Below, piece after piece: positions 46,275 to 55,277 of a stretch of DNA of 64,000 bases. Where the stretch lies: NCBI GenBank assembly GCA_902535745.1, contig CACAUR010000005.1, positions 20,237 to 84,236 of the forward strand, given 5' to 3'. The stretch is from an uncultured Pelagibacteraceae bacterium. GTDB lineage: Bacteria > Pseudomonadota > Alphaproteobacteria > Pelagibacterales > Pelagibacteraceae. The notes below the pieces were generated by a model, which did no database searches, had not been told where the DNA came from, and was given only the letters and a program-made list of their open reading frames with translations. The position numbers and the translations under genes were made by a program. Every line of letters starts with the position of its first letter. The stretch's first letter is position 1.

Positions 46275-47160
46275 TATTCTCTGAATTTACTTCAGAATTT
46301 TTCTTTAGCAATATAGATAATACCTTACCAATTTTTTTAGATAAATCTTTACGAGGTATTATGTTATCTACAAATCCACAATCGAGAACATGTTCTGCTT
46401 TTTGAAAATTTTCAGGCAATTCCTCTTTAACTGTTCCCTCTATAACTCTTCTTCCTGCAAATGCGATCAAGGCTCCAGGCTCGGATATTTGAATGTCCCC
46501 AAGCATCGCAAAAGATGCAGTGATCCCTCCAGCAGTTGGATCTGTAAGACATACTATATAAGGCAATTTATTTTCTTTAAGTTCATTAATTGCCATGGTT
46601 GTTCTTGTCATTTGCGCAAGGGCCAAGGGACTTTCATGCATTCTTTGACCACCACCACAAGTAAAAATTATGAAAGGTTTTTTTTCTTCTACGGCTTTTT
46701 GAATACCGAAAATAATTGCTTCACCTTCACTTGTTGCTATCGAACCACCCATGAAAGCAAAATTGATTGCACCAACTATTACATCTATATTTTCAACCTT
46801 ACCTTTAGCGATCATAACTGCACAATCTTGGTTAGTTTTTTTTCTGGCAGCATTTAACTTCTTAATATATGGAGAAGAGTCTTTAAATTCTAAAGGATCA
46901 TCGGCAGGTATTGGAGTTTTTAATATTTCATAATTATTTTTTCCAAAAAAAAGATCAAATCTTTGGTTAGAACTGATTCTAAAATGTTTTCCACATGGAC
47001 CTGGACATACCCACAAATTATCCTCCAGATCTGTTTTTTTTATTGGACCTTTACAGCAAGATGCCCAATCACTGTTTTCTATATCAGTCTTTGATGGTCT
47101 TTTTTTTAATAACTGTTTTATCTTTTCACCGAATCTAAGAGTTTTTTTTAACCAATTCAT
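46228..47160 (-). CDS. accD: Acetyl-CoA carboxylase carboxyltransferase subunit beta
   Basis: Fatty-acid synthesis: with AccA transfers carboxyl from biotin to acetyl-CoA. 310 residues. The N-terminal zinc ribbon Cys residues are in 'WASCCKGPI' and 'LWVCPGPCGKHF'; the first pair is CC, not the usual CxxC. The crotonase core has 'GAINFAFMGGSIATSEGEAI' and 'FTCGGGQRMHESPLALAQM'. It follows trpA with a 4-nt overlap, the standard trpA-accD-folC order. Confidence 0.95.
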   Translation of the reverse strand: MNWLKKTLRFGEKIKQLLKKRPSKTDIENSDWASCCKGPIKKTDLEDNLWVCPGPCGKHFRISSNQRFDLFFGKNNYEILKTPIPADDPLEFKDSSPYIKKLNAARKKTNQDCAVMIAKGKVENIDVIVGAINFAFMGGSIATSEGEAIIFGIQKAVEEKKPFIIFTCGGGQRMHESPLALAQMTRTTMAINELKENKLPYIVCLTDPTAGGITASFAMLGDIQISEPGALIAFAGRRVIEGTVKEELPENFQKAEHVLDCGFVDNIIPRKDLSKKIGKVLSILLKKNSEVNSENNEQTPEFNIGTREAS

Positions 47161-47957
47161 ATAATTTTGTTTTTAAGTTTCCTTACTAATTTACTTACAT
47201 TTGTGACGGGATTTTGTCTATCTTTTAAACTTCTTGTTATTTCTCGACAAATCGCACTACCAACAACTAGACCGTCTGCAGATCTCAGATTCGAAATAGT
47301 TTTTTCGGTAATACCAAAACCTATAACAACATTTTTTGATGGTTTGATTTTTTTTATAATATTAAAATTCTTAATAATTCTTTTTATACTATATTTTAAT
47401 GCAGACCCTGTTGTTGATATTGTTGAAATCATATAAATCATTTCATGTGAGCTTTTTATTATCTCTTTCATTCTTTTTAAAGTTGTAGTGGGAGCTATCA
47501 ATTGAACGAAACAAATAGAGTTTCTTTTACACAATTTGGCAAAATTTTTATTATCAGGAAATGATAAATCAACAACAATTAAACCATCAACACCAGATTC
47601 TTTACATTTTCGAATAAATTTTTTATCTCCATAATTAAATATCGTTTGGTAGTAACCCATTAATATTATTGGTTTAGATGGTTTTGTTTTCTTAAATCTT
47701 TGTACAAGTTTAAAAATATCATTTAATCGAATACCATTTTGTAAGGCTCTGTAAGAGCTATTTTGAATATCTTTACCATCGGCAGTTGGGCAATTGTGAG
47801 GTATTCCCCATTCTGCAATATCCAAATCTTTTGATATTGAATTTAGTATTTGTAGAGATTTATCTTTAGTATTATCACCACAAACTGTATAGGATATTAA
47901 CGCAGGTCTATTCTCTTTTTTTGCAGTCCTAAAAGCATTATTAATTGAATTTTTCAT
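47157..47957 (-). CDS. trpA: Tryptophan synthase alpha subunit, with unusual loops
   Basis: Cleaves indole-3-glycerol phosphate. 266 residues. The catalytic Glu and Asp are kept in 'AEWGIPHNCPTADGKDIQ', but the normally invariant 'PFSDPLADG' is 'PHNCPTADG'; the phosphate/closing loop reads 'STISTTGSA' where 'GVTG' is usual; 'NP' in 'MGYYNP' is 'QT'. The barrel fold motifs 'GVDGLIVVDLSFPDN' and 'VVIGFGITEK' remain. Its start overlaps trpB by 4 bp. Confidence 0.88.
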   Translation of the reverse strand: MKNSINNAFRTAKKENRPALISYTVCGDNTKDKSLQILNSISKDLDIAEWGIPHNCPTADGKDIQNSSYRALQNGIRLNDIFKLVQRFKKTKPSKPIILMGYYQTIFNYGDKKFIRKCKESGVDGLIVVDLSFPDNKNFAKLCKRNSICFVQLIAPTTTLKRMKEIIKSSHEMIYMISTISTTGSALKYSIKRIIKNFNIIKKIKPSKNVVIGFGITEKTISNLRSADGLVVGSAICREITRSLKDRQNPVTNVSKLVRKLKNKII

Positions 47958-49168
47958 TTGGGATAATATCCTAATTGCTCAATATAAATTTTTTTATCTT
48001 TGTAGCCTTTCCCACAATTGTTGACTACTAGCACATCACTTTTTTTTAATTTTGGAGCTAAACGAATGCATTCACTCCATGCATGTGCTGGTTCCAAACT
48101 TGGTCTTATATCTTCTAATTTTGTAATTAACTTGAAAGCATTTAATGCCTCTTTATCTGATGCATAAGTGTATCTGGCTCTTCCGGAGTCTTTTAACAAT
48201 CCATGTAAGGGACTCGATCCTGGATAATCTAAACCCGCACTTAATGAATGGGTTTCCGCTATTTGACCCTCTTTATCAGTCAAACAATATTGTGCAGCTC
48301 CATGCAAAATAGCTACTTTTGCGTTTGTAGATAATGGTGCAGCATACTTTGCTTCCACACCTATTAGTTCAACATGTTTTTTATCGTAGTCAATAAACTC
48401 GTTCCAAAATCCTAGCGCGCTACTTCCTCCGCCTATGACATTAATTAATTTAAGTTTTGGTATTTTTCCAAACTCCTTAATTAATTGTTTTTTCAATTCT
48501 CTTGAAATTTGAGATGTTGACCATGCACAAATTTTTAAAAAAATATTGCAGCCAATTGCTGAGCCTACAGCGAGATGTGTATTGTCACAATTTGAAACAT
48601 AGTGGCGCATACACTCAGAAACAGCATCTACCAAAGTCTTTGAACCTGAATCAACAGGCACAACTTCAGCACCTGCGTCACGTATAAATTTTACATTAGG
48701 TGCTTGTCTAGAAATATCTTTTGTTCCCATAAAAATTTTGCATTTGAGATTCATTTTTTTTGCTGCCATTGCAAGATTTTTTCCGAACATTCCAGCACCA
48801 GTATCTCCTGCTATGTGGCGTTTACCACTTTCTTTACAAATTAATGCATTCACAGTTGCATGATATGCTTTGTGTGCGTCACCATTGATAGCTGACACGT
48901 CTTTACACCAGATTTGTGCCCCACCTAAATGTCTTGTTAAATTTTTTAATTTAAAAAAGGGTGTTTCACCTCCAAGATAATGTTTAAAATAATGATCTCT
49001 TTTTTTAAGGAACTTTCTATCTTTTCTTAATTTTTCAAAAAGCTTAGATAAATCCTCAATTGGTTTTCGCATTGTTTCTGCACAATAGTTTCCACCAAAC
49101 TTATTTCCATAAAATCCAAACTTATTATGTTGGTCAATAAGAGGAGTTTTTTTCTTCAATTTAATCAT
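47954..49168 (-). CDS. trpB: Tryptophan synthase beta subunit, divergent form
   Basis: PLP enzyme that joins indole and serine. 404 residues. PLP Lys is K100 in 'NGDAHKAYHATVNAL' (usual form 'GAHKINN'). The catalytic Glu of 'AETGAGQHG' is replaced by Asp in 'AGDTGAGMFG'. Other TrpB motifs are kept: 'QAPNVKFIRDAGAEVVPVDSGS', 'NVIGGGSSALG', 'HSLSAGLDYPGSSPLHG' and 'VVNNCGKGYKD'. It overlaps trpF by 8 bp. The synteny says TrpB, while the residue changes suggest altered kinetics or specificity. Confidence 0.88.
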   Translation of the reverse strand: MIKLKKKTPLIDQHNKFGFYGNKFGGNYCAETMRKPIEDLSKLFEKLRKDRKFLKKRDHYFKHYLGGETPFFKLKNLTRHLGGAQIWCKDVSAINGDAHKAYHATVNALICKESGKRHIAGDTGAGMFGKNLAMAAKKMNLKCKIFMGTKDISRQAPNVKFIRDAGAEVVPVDSGSKTLVDAVSECMRHYVSNCDNTHLAVGSAIGCNIFLKICAWSTSQISRELKKQLIKEFGKIPKLKLINVIGGGSSALGFWNEFIDYDKKHVELIGVEAKYAAPLSTNAKVAILHGAAQYCLTDKEGQIAETHSLSAGLDYPGSSPLHGLLKDSGRARYTYASDKEALNAFKLITKLEDIRPSLEPAHAWSECIRLAPKLKKSDVLVVNNCGKGYKDKKIYIEQLGYYPK

Positions 49169-49778
49169 TTAGTTTTTTTACGTTGTCTAAGAAAATTTTT
49201 ACTTTAGAAATATCTTTTAATCCAGATGTCTCTACACCCCCAGATATATCAATATAATTACAAATTTTCATAAACTTATCAAGATTATCGTTGAATTTAA
49301 TATTTCCAGCAATCATGCTGTTAACGCTTACTGGAACATTTTCCATCAATGTGTGATCAAATTCCAATGATTTTTCGTATCCCTTGCTGTCAAATAATAT
49401 TATATCAGAACAATTCTCATATTTCTTATATTTTAGAATATCTTCTTTAGTTTCAACAGTAATCACAGAAATAATCTTTTTATTATACTTCTTTTTAATT
49501 GATATTATTTCATCAGGTGTGCAATCATAAATTTGAAAATACTCAAAATTAAGTTTATGCATTTCATTTAATATGAATTCATCGGGTTTTACCAGAACAC
49601 ATACAAATCGAGACTTTTGATTATCAACTTTGAGAAGTTTTTGAAGAGAATTTATATTTATAAATCTTTTAGATTTTGGATAATTACAAATAAACCCAAT
49701 TAATTCAGGAGGATATTTATAGTTTATTAAAAAGTTTAATGTTTCGCTATCTTTGACACCACAAATCTTAGATCGCAT
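49161..49778 (-). CDS. trpF: Phosphoribosylanthranilate isomerase, divergent
   Basis: Third step of the tryptophan branch. 205 residues. The catalytic Cys is in 'SKICGVKD' and the catalytic Asp probably in 'IILFDSKGYEKSLEFDH'. The family 'VQLHG' is 'FQIYD' and 'LAGGL' is 'IAGNI', so several signature residues are changed, while 'DISGGVETSGLKD' is kept. It lies between pyrF (one-base overlap) and trpB, the usual site. Identification rests on synteny plus the ends of the protein. Confidence 0.8.
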   Translation of the reverse strand: MRSKICGVKDSETLNFLINYKYPPELIGFICNYPKSKRFININSLQKLLKVDNQKSRFVCVLVKPDEFILNEMHKLNFEYFQIYDCTPDEIISIKKKYNKKIISVITVETKEDILKYKKYENCSDIILFDSKGYEKSLEFDHTLMENVPVSVNSMIAGNIKFNDNLDKFMKICNYIDISGGVETSGLKDISKVKIFLDNVKKLND

Positions 49779-50455
49779 CAGTCCTCTAAAGTTTCCAATA
49801 AATTCTTAATATTCTCTTTAATATTTCCTTTTGTGACAGATCTACCAATAACTAACCAATCACTTCCTGCAGCAAAAGCATCATTAGGTTTCATAATTCT
49901 TTTTTGATCGTTTTTTGTATTTTGCATTTTTATTCCAGGTGTAATTATTTCTTTTTTAAACACCTTTTTTACTGATTTTATTTCATGTCCACTACAGACT
50001 ATTGCGTCCAATTTTGCTCTTTTTGCAAGTTTTGCTTGATGTCTAACTAGATCATTAACCTTTTTATTGTACCCAATCTCTTTTAAATCTCTGTTGTTCA
50101 AAGAGGTCAAAGTTGTTACGCCAACAATTTTTATAGTTTTACTTTCTTTTTTCAAAATTTTTAAAGCGCTAAAACCTGAGCTAAGATGAACGGTTAAATA
50201 AGAGATCTTTAAATTTTTCAATGATTTCATTGCTGAGCTTATTGTGTTAGGGATATCATTAAGCTTTAAATCTAGAAAAACTGTTTGATTTTTTAAACTT
50301 GAAATAAATTTTCTTCCCTCTTTTGAGTAAAAAAACTCAAGCCCGAATTTATAACCTATTTTAATTTTTTTTGTTTGTGTATCTCGTATTATTTTTTTTG
50401 CTCTAGAGATTTTATTTGTGTCTACAGCAATAAATATTTTTTTTTTATTTATCAT
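49778..50455 (-). CDS. pyrF: Orotidine 5'-phosphate decarboxylase
   Basis: Makes UMP, the last step of pyrimidine synthesis. 225 residues. 'VFLDLKLNDIPNT' carries the catalytic Lys-Asp-Lys network, and 'TVHLSSG' and 'GSDWLVIGRSVTKG' (phosphate loop) complete the site. It overlaps ihfB by 11 bp and trpF by one. Confidence 0.95.
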   Translation of the reverse strand: MINKKKIFIAVDTNKISRAKKIIRDTQTKKIKIGYKFGLEFFYSKEGRKFISSLKNQTVFLDLKLNDIPNTISSAMKSLKNLKISYLTVHLSSGFSALKILKKESKTIKIVGVTTLTSLNNRDLKEIGYNKKVNDLVRHQAKLAKRAKLDAIVCSGHEIKSVKKVFKKEIITPGIKMQNTKNDQKRIMKPNDAFAAGSDWLVIGRSVTKGNIKENIKNLLETLED

Positions 50456-50732
50456 TTATCTCTTTAAATAGATCTTTTGACATTTTGAAACTTATACCTT
50501 TTTTTTCATCAACTATTACTTTTTCTCCAGTTTTTGGATTTCTTGAAGTCTTACCTTTTTGATTTTTGGTAGAAAAAATACCCCATCCACGAAGTTCAAC
50601 TCGCTCATTGTTTTGAAGGGCCAACTTAACTTCATTAATGAATATATCAAAAAATTTCTCTAAATCTTTTTTTAACAGATTAGGATAATTTTTAGATAAT
50701 TGTTTTATTAATTCTGACTTAGTAATCGGCAA
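50445..50732 (-). CDS. ihfB: Integration host factor beta-type DNA-binding protein
   Basis: 95-residue HU/IHF-family protein that bends DNA as a dimer. 'MPITKSELIKQL', 'ERVELRGWGIFSTKNQKGKTSRNPKTGEKV' (beta arms with the Pro) identify it. It is next to rpsA, the usual site for ihfB in alphaproteobacteria and E. coli; HU is the alternative. The gene is 12 bp after the rpsA stop. Confidence 0.9.
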   Translation of the reverse strand: MPITKSELIKQLSKNYPNLLKKDLEKFFDIFINEVKLALQNNERVELRGWGIFSTKNQKGKTSRNPKTGEKVIVDEKKGISFKMSKDLFKEINDK

Positions 50733-50744
50733 TTTATTTTTTAC

Positions 50745-52472
50745 TTATTTTTTTTCTTTATCTTTTTTTTTAAGTTTATCAGATAAAGTCGAAAAAGGTA
50801 GATTTTTCCCAGAGCCTTCAGCACCGTATTTGTCTAGAGCCTCTTTCTTTTGAATTTCTTCAAGAAGTTTAATACTTAGAGATACTTTTCTTTTTTCAAA
50901 ATTTAGCTCAGCTATTGCTGAGTCAATACGTTCACCACCAACAAATCTTGATGGACGAGCATCACTTGCGTTTACAGCTATTTGAGATTTTTTTATCAAA
51001 ATGTTCATTTCACAGCCCTCTGGCCGAACAATCAATCCTTTATTGTCAGATGATATTATTTTTACGGTAATAGTATCATTAACATTCTTATTTTTGAAGT
51101 AATCAAACGGATCTTTTTCAGTTTGCTTTAAACCAACTCTAACTTTTTGTTGGTCATCTTTAATTTCTAGGATCTTAACTTTTATTTTGTCTCCAATCTT
51201 ATAATTTTTTAATTCAGTCTCTGGATCTTTTGTATAACTTAGATCATTGCAATGTAAAAAAGCATCAATATCATATCCATCAAGCTTAACGTAAACTGCA
51301 TAGTCATTTGTGCTACTTACTATGCCCTCGATAAGGCTTCCAACTGGTTCTTTTTTATTTAACACTTTATAAGGATTATCAATTGTAAGCTTATGAGATA
51401 TGGCAATTCTTCTTTTGTCTTTGTCAATTTCTGTAATTACACATGAGATCTTGTCATCTACTTTAAAAGTTTTTTTCGGAGATACATTTTTTCTAGTCCA
51501 ACTAATTTCACTAGAATGTAACAAAGTTGTTAAACCGGGCTCTAATTCACAAAATGCGCCAAAGTCCATTAGTTTAATTACTTTGACTTCATATTTTTTG
51601 TTTAATTCGTAATTAGTTATTTTTTCAAATGGATCAGGAGAAAGTTGTTTAATTGAACAACCGACTTGAAGTTTTTCCTTATCTACTGAAATTACTAAAA
51701 TTGAATGTTTATCTCCAATCGTAAACATTTCTTCAGGGTGACTAACTCTAGAATAACTTATTTCTTGTAAATGTACGAGGCAATCAATTTCATTGTTGAC
51801 GTTGAAAAAAACTCCAAATGAACTATATCCCTTCACCACTGCATTTGCTATTACATCTCCAACTTTATACTTTTCAATAATTTTTGCCTTATCCTCTTTT
51901 TTACCGGATGATATTATTTGGCGACGTGAAACACATGCGTTGCCCCTCACTTTGTCCATTTTTATCAAAGCAAACTTTTGAGGTTCATTCATTAAATGAG
52001 ATATATCTTTTAAGGGTGTATCAGAAATTTGTGATCCTGGACAAAACATTAAAGAACCTGTGTCTAAATGTTCAACAATAACCCCACCTTTACACTTACT
52101 AGTAATCTTACCAATGATTGGCTCGTTTTTTTCAAACGCTTCAACTAAAATATCCCAACCTTTAATTTTTTGAGCTTTGCTTGCTGAGACAACAATTTCA
52201 CCATTTCTGTCCTCAAGTCTTTCTAATAAAACTGGAATTTTTCCACCAATCAAAATTTTCTTCTCTAGGCCTAAAGTTTTTAATTCGTTGATATCTAAAA
52301 TTGGTTCCGATTTTAAACCACAGTCTAAAAAAACAAATTTTTCAGTAATTTTTGTTATTACACCTTCAATTATTTTACCTTCAATAAGGTTTTGGGTTTT
52401 TGAAAATTGGGTATCTAATAGTTTTTCAAATTCTTTAGATGCTTCAGTTTTAACACTTTTAAATATTTCCAT
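50745..52472 (-). CDS. rpsA: 30S ribosomal protein S1
   Basis: 575 residues with about six S1/OB repeats, including 'VGDVIANAVVKGYSSFGVFF' and 'VKVIKLMDFGAFCELEPGL'. S1 helps load mRNAs that lack strong Shine-Dalgarno sequences, as many genes here do. The C-terminus is Lys-rich. It lies upstream of ihfB; cmk, which often separates aroA from rpsA in alphaproteobacteria, is not present in the 111-bp gap. Confidence 0.96.
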   Translation of the reverse strand: MEIFKSVKTEASKEFEKLLDTQFSKTQNLIEGKIIEGVITKITEKFVFLDCGLKSEPILDINELKTLGLEKKILIGGKIPVLLERLEDRNGEIVVSASKAQKIKGWDILVEAFEKNEPIIGKITSKCKGGVIVEHLDTGSLMFCPGSQISDTPLKDISHLMNEPQKFALIKMDKVRGNACVSRRQIISSGKKEDKAKIIEKYKVGDVIANAVVKGYSSFGVFFNVNNEIDCLVHLQEISYSRVSHPEEMFTIGDKHSILVISVDKEKLQVGCSIKQLSPDPFEKITNYELNKKYEVKVIKLMDFGAFCELEPGLTTLLHSSEISWTRKNVSPKKTFKVDDKISCVITEIDKDKRRIAISHKLTIDNPYKVLNKKEPVGSLIEGIVSSTNDYAVYVKLDGYDIDAFLHCNDLSYTKDPETELKNYKIGDKIKVKILEIKDDQQKVRVGLKQTEKDPFDYFKNKNVNDTITVKIISSDNKGLIVRPEGCEMNILIKKSQIAVNASDARPSRFVGGERIDSAIAELNFEKRKVSLSIKLLEEIQKKEALDKYGAEGSGKNLPFSTLSDKLKKKDKEKK

Positions 52473-52583
52473 AATTTTAAAAATCTCGATGTTTTAGATA
52501 AAAAATAAGAATTAATCAAGCTTCAATTAAGTTAATCAATCATTAATAAGTAGGGCTTTTTTAGTGATTAAATGTGTGAATAA

Positions 52584-53918
52584 TTAAACAATTTTAAATT
52601 TAAAACCTAATTTTTTTACAATATTTAAAAAAGATGGAAATGAGCTTTTGTATGAGTCAATGTCGTTTATTTTCCATTTGCCACCAAAGGTAAATGCCGC
52701 GATTACTGAGGTCATAAATATTCTATGGTCTTTATGATAATTTTTAATATTTATATTTTTTTTCAAATGAATAGCAGGGTTTCCAAAAATTTTGATCGAG
52801 TCTTTTGTCAACTTAGTCTTTATTCCTAATTGATTTAATAGTTTTGAACCCAATTTTAATCTGGGACTTTCTTTTTTATTTAATTCACCTAAATTAGAAA
52901 AACTTGAAACACCATTAGCTTTTGCTGCAGCTAAGAATATAATTAGGAATTCATCAATTAAATTACTGTTAAGACTCGGTGGACAAGTAATTTTTTTTAA
53001 AGAGGGTTGACTTTTAATGTATAGATCAGCTTGTTTTTCTCCATATTTTGTTCTTATATTTTTTATTTTAATCTTAGCTCCCATTTTATTTAAAATTTTT
53101 ATAAAACCAATTCTAGATTGGTTCACATTAACATCCTGTATTTTTAACTTACAATTTTTTGACAAAAGAGTAAGCACAACAAAAAAGGCACATGAGCTAG
53201 GGTCTGATGGAACTTTATATTTAAATGACCTAATATTTTTTTGACCCTTAATTTTAATTTTATCATAATGTTTATTTTTTTTTACGATGATAGGTATTCC
53301 TAAATGTTTAAAGATATTTTCAGTATGATCCCTAGATTTTTTGGCTTTTATTACTGTTTGACCGGGGGAGTTGAGAGCAGCAAGCATTACAGTACTTTTA
53401 CACTGTGCAGATCCCCTCTTTTCAAAATAATTAATAGGATTTACAAATGTTGTTCCAATGATTTTAAGAGGTAAAGTTTTTTTATTGTTAACTTTGAAAG
53501 ATGCACCAACTTTTTGTAAAGGCAATATTACTCTTGCAAAATCTCTTTTTGATAAACTTCTATCACCACTTAACTTAATGTAGTAAGGTGATTTTACTAA
53601 AAGACCCAAAATTAATCTAGCGAATGTTCCAGAGTTACCTGCATTTAAACTAATATTTTTTTTAAATTCAAACCCATTTAAACCCTTTCCGTCTATAAAA
53701 CATTTATTCTTATTTAAAGAGATTCTAATACCCAATTTTTTTAAACAATTTATTGAACTCAATATATCTTCAGACAAAAGTATATTTTCTATGAAAGTTT
53801 TACCATAAGATTGAGATCCCAGTAATAATGCTCTAATAGAGATACTTTTATCTCCATCAACCAGGATAGTTTTTTTAAAAGAATTATATTTGTTATCTAT
53901 AAATAATTTTTTACCCAT
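52584..53918 (-). CDS. aroA: 3-phosphoshikimate 1-carboxyvinyltransferase (EPSP synthase)
   Basis: Sixth step of the shikimate pathway. 444 residues. 'VDGDKSISIRALLLGS' binds substrate, 'LNAGNSGTFARLILGL' and 'SGDRSLSKRDFARVILPLQKVGA' resemble the class II form (where 'SLxKRPMxRV' is typical; here Pro-Met is Asp-Phe), and 'SAQCKSTVMLAAL' and 'DEFLIIFLAAAKANG' are conserved. Minus-strand, between rpsA and lptB. The 52473-52583 spacer has no gene. Confidence 0.94.
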   Translation of the reverse strand: MGKKLFIDNKYNSFKKTILVDGDKSISIRALLLGSQSYGKTFIENILLSEDILSSINCLKKLGIRISLNKNKCFIDGKGLNGFEFKKNISLNAGNSGTFARLILGLLVKSPYYIKLSGDRSLSKRDFARVILPLQKVGASFKVNNKKTLPLKIIGTTFVNPINYFEKRGSAQCKSTVMLAALNSPGQTVIKAKKSRDHTENIFKHLGIPIIVKKNKHYDKIKIKGQKNIRSFKYKVPSDPSSCAFFVVLTLLSKNCKLKIQDVNVNQSRIGFIKILNKMGAKIKIKNIRTKYGEKQADLYIKSQPSLKKITCPPSLNSNLIDEFLIIFLAAAKANGVSSFSNLGELNKKESPRLKLGSKLLNQLGIKTKLTKDSIKIFGNPAIHLKKNINIKNYHKDHRIFMTSVIAAFTFGGKWKINDIDSYKSSFPSFLNIVKKLGFKFKIV

Positions 53919-53923
53919 TGCTC

Positions 53924-54700
53924 TTAGTTGAATTTAAAAGAATCACCAAAATATGCTGATTGAGCATTTGGATTTTTTACAAGTTCTGAAGGCGTTCCCT
54001 TCGCAATTACTTTCCCATCTGATAAAACTACTGCCACATCAACGCAGGTCAGAAGATCTCTTGCTTGATGATCACATATACAAATAGTAATCCTATTTTC
54101 AGATTGAAGGTTTACTATAATTTGCTGCAACATTTTAATTGTCATTACATCTAAAGCTGCAAAGCATTCATCCAGTAAAAGTAACTCTGGATTTCCAAGA
54201 AGTGCCATAGCTATAACCAATTTTTTCTTTTGACCACCTGATAAAAATTTTGCTTTGATGTCTCTAATTGGCTCAAGTTCGAATTTAGATGTTAAGTAAT
54301 TAATTTTTTCAATTCGATCCCTTGAATTTTTAATTAGAATTTCACCTACTGCTTTCAGGTTCTCAAATAAAGTTAAATCATAAAAATAACCGCCATACTG
54401 TGGAACATAACCAATCTTAAATTTAGTAGTTCGAAGGAATATTGGAAAATTGTTTACTTTTTCTCCTCCTATAAATATTGACCCTTTTTCAGGTGAAATT
54501 AGGCCAGTAACTAAATTAAAAATTGTTGATTTCCCAACTCCGTTTGGTCCTAGCATACCAAAAATTTCTCCCTTATTAATCTCAAAATTTATATTTTCCA
54601 AAATTTGTCTGGAACCAAATGATAATGAAACATTTTCTAATTTCAAAATTGGTTTTTTTTGTTTAAAGCTTTTTATCCTAAATTTTTTAATTATTGCCAT
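53924..54700 (-). CDS. lptB: LPS export ABC transporter ATP-binding protein
   Basis: Powers LPS transport with LptFG. 258 residues. Walker A 'LGPNGVGKSTIFNLVTG', signature 'LSGGQKKKLVIAMAL', Walker B 'LLLLDECFAALD' (usual DEPFAG: Pro is Cys). The first 20 residues are an extra basic extension. It follows lptC with a 14-bp overlap, which supports LptB and not a generic importer. lptA, often between lptC and lptB, is missing here, and rpoN is not downstream. Confidence 0.85.
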   Translation of the reverse strand: MAIIKKFRIKSFKQKKPILKLENVSLSFGSRQILENINFEINKGEIFGMLGPNGVGKSTIFNLVTGLISPEKGSIFIGGEKVNNFPIFLRTTKFKIGYVPQYGGYFYDLTLFENLKAVGEILIKNSRDRIEKINYLTSKFELEPIRDIKAKFLSGGQKKKLVIAMALLGNPELLLLDECFAALDVMTIKMLQQIIVNLQSENRITICICDHQARDLLTCVDVAVVLSDGKVIAKGTPSELVKNPNAQSAYFGDSFKFN

Positions 54701-55277
54701 TTTTAGATAGATTATTTATTTGAACTTTTTTATTGGAATTTTCCATAAAAATTTTTGTATTTTTATTTAAAATATCAATTTCAGCCCTGTCGGCTTTTAA
54801 CGATGAAATTCCACTTAGATAACGAACATTATCGTATATAGAGACCAAATTATTTTCAAAAGATAAGTTTAAAAATCCACTTTTTAAACCATGCTCTCCG
54901 TAATTTAGAGAAACTGAATTATTAAACAAAGTATCAAAATTTTTTGTATTATATTTTGCAAATTTTGATTTAATTAAAATGGTGTCAGAATTTTGTAATA
55001 AAATAATAGCCTCTACATTTTCTAAATAAATAATATCAGGATTGTCTTTATCTATGTTTCCTTTTTTTGCCTCTATTTTATATTCATTACCCTCTTTGTC
55101 GGTAGAGAGGTATTTTAGATCCTCTATTATGCTTTTATTAGTATTTTCTGTCCTTTCAGTATTTACTCCTAAATTACTTTTAGTGATTCTTTTATCAAAA
55201 TATTTAAAAAATATTAGTAAAGATATTAATACAAAAGTTAAAATTAATAATAGCTGTATATATAGTTTTTTAGTCAT
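54687..55277 (-). CDS. lptC: LPS export protein LptC
   Basis: 196 residues. An N-terminal membrane anchor (about 6-26, 'LYIQLLLILTFVLISLLIFF') is followed by a periplasmic beta-jellyroll with 'SKFAKYNTKNFDTLFNNSVSL'-like repeats. LptC passes LPS from LptBFG to the periplasmic bridge. It is between kdsD and lptB, forming rnd-kdsD-lptC-lptB. Sequence is poorly conserved in this family, so synteny carries weight. Confidence 0.8.
   Translation of the reverse strand: MTKKLYIQLLLILTFVLISLLIFFKYFDKRITKSNLGVNTERTENTNKSIIEDLKYLSTDKEGNEYKIEAKKGNIDKDNPDIIYLENVEAIILLQNSDTILIKSKFAKYNTKNFDTLFNNSVSLNYGEHGLKSGFLNLSFENNLVSIYDNVRYLSGISSLKADRAEIDILNKNTKIFMENSNKKVQINNLSKNGNN

Noticed and set aside
46390-46933. 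Plus-strand ORFs of 155 and 60 aa opposite accD
   Set aside because: They mirror the accD coding strand; the translated sequences have no domain, and are rich in residues typical of antisense frames.
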